7,356 nt of DNA from positions 1 to 7,356 of the forward strand of contig JAHWKH010000116.1 of the NCBI GenBank assembly GCA_019347995.1. The letters are read 5' to 3'. Source of the DNA: Gemmatimonadota bacterium. Lineage in GTDB: Bacteria; Gemmatimonadota; Gemmatimonadetes; Longimicrobiales; UBA6960. The number at the start of each line of letters is the position of its first letter. Within the stretch, counting starts at the first letter, position 1. The translations under genes and the position numbers were made by a program. Below, one piece after another: positions 6,974 to 7,356 of the stretch. A model generated the notes under the pieces. The model had not been told where the DNA came from and made no database searches. It worked only from the letters and a program-made list of their open reading frames with translations.

Positions 6974-7335
6974 GAGGGACCGGGATCGGGCAGCAGCGTC
7001 CGCACTCGATCCACCACCCGTCCCAGACGCTCGGTCTCGGCCCGCAGCACCCGCAGGCCCAGGGGGGTGATGCCGTAGTACTTCCGGGGCCGCCCCCGGT
7101 GCACGTCGGGCGCCGCGTCCGGCGTCTCCGTCTCCCGCACGAGCCCGACGCCCTCCAGGCGGGCCAGGACCCGGTAGAGGGTGCCGATCCCGGGAGAGAT
7201 CGCCCCGGCCGACTCCTCGTCGACCGCCTTCATGATGGCGTAGCCGTAGAGGTCGTCGGCGGCGAGCACCGCCAGGACGTGCAGGTCCAGGGGGCTCAGG
7301 GGAAGCAGGTCCCGCGGGGTGGCGTCTGGTGGCAT
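6970..7335 (-). CDS. PadR-family transcriptional regulator
   Basis: This 121-residue protein is a compact PadR winged-helix regulator. The core opens with [23 protein letters not shown] (residues 16-38, first helices). The segment [20 protein letters not shown] (47-66) contains the recognition helix and the near-invariant GTLY-x-x-L-x-x-LE signature. The wing [11 protein letters not shown] (80-90) follows, and one C-terminal helix (about 92-115) should mediate dimerisation. The short C-terminus fits the small PadR subgroup. It starts at the ATG at 7335-7333, with no Shine-Dalgarno sequence before it, and its stop overlaps the permease GTG by 4 bases, so the two are one operon. PadR proteins next to ADOP permeases are a recurring pair in Acidobacteriota and Gemmatimonadota. 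It probably represses this operon, perhaps releasing it on binding a small hydrophobic ligand, but the effector is unknown. Confidence 0.93.
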   Translation of the reverse strand: MPPDATPRDLLPLSPLDLHVLAVLAADDLYGYAIMKAVDEESAGAISPGIGTLYRVLARLEGVGLVRETETPDAAPDVHRGRPRKYYGITPLGLRVLRAETERLGRVVDRVRTLLPDPGPS

Positions 7336-7356
7336 GGTCGGGTCCGGGCCGTATAC
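7336..7356 (-). promoter_or_regulatory. Possible -10 element or PadR half-site upstream of padR-permease operon
   Basis: Just before the PadR ATG on the minus strand, the 21 available bases contain the palindrome GTATAC (7351-7356), whose TATACG (7355-7350) could serve as a -10 element 14 bases before the start codon. This would leave a leader of about 8 nt or less, consistent with the missing Shine-Dalgarno sequence. PadR regulators often bind AT-rich TAT/ATAC-type dyads in their own promoters. The window ends here, so any -35 element or second half-site cannot be seen. Confidence 0.25.

Noticed and set aside
3722..7078. Very long plus-strand open frame (1118 codons) through the end of the antitoxin, the toxin and opposite the permease and PadR genes
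   Set aside because: Low-complexity His/Arg/Gln/Glu/Gly composition and overlap with four well-supported genes mark it as a GC-driven shadow frame.

Overview
This is a GC-rich bacterial window (about 70% G+C, G/C at nearly every wobble position) with five clearly coding genes and one probable gene fragment. A duplicated orphan permease of the ADOP type with a 'permease prefix' N-terminus, paired with a PadR regulator, is typical of Acidobacteriota and Gemmatimonadota. With the high G+C, that makes such a soil-type lineage my best guess. No ribosomal or other marker gene fixes the taxonomy.

Layout. At the left edge (1-117, minus strand) there is the probable N-terminus of a membrane protein resembling a Wzx-type polysaccharide flippase. 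It faces dnaE2 (plus strand, to 3449), which encodes the error-prone DNA polymerase III alpha subunit. The dnaE2 frame is intact through the palm, fingers, helix-hairpin-helix and OB domains, but the start of its PHP domain is absent. The wobble signature of the minus-strand fragment and that of dnaE2 stop within about 15 bp of each other (around 118-132), at an 8-bp palindrome containing CCTAGG. This looks like a rearrangement or assembly junction, not a natural pair of divergent promoters. A second oddity in dnaE2 is a roughly 100-bp patch (2961-3060) in the OB domain with about 52% G+C and foreign codon choice, flanked by sequence at 67-71%.

Directly downstream lies a two-gene toxin-antitoxin cassette: a ribbon-helix-helix VapB-like antitoxin (3538-3804) and a PIN-domain VapC-like RNase (3801-4202) joined by an ATGA overlap. 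The antitoxin ATG abuts a 6-bp inverted repeat that also contains a plausible -10 element. This suggests a leaderless, autoregulated transcript.

The right half (4280-7335) is on the minus strand: a PadR repressor gene followed, with a GTGA overlap, by the 897-aa ADOP permease. No ABC ATPase is present. This unit converges with the toxin-antitoxin genes across a 77-bp gap.

No tRNA, rRNA, CRISPR array, insertion sequence or long repeat was seen. I found no convincing wholly new system. The most unusual signals are the headless dnaE2 junction, the codon-usage patch in its OB domain, and the promoter/operator fused to the antitoxin start codon.
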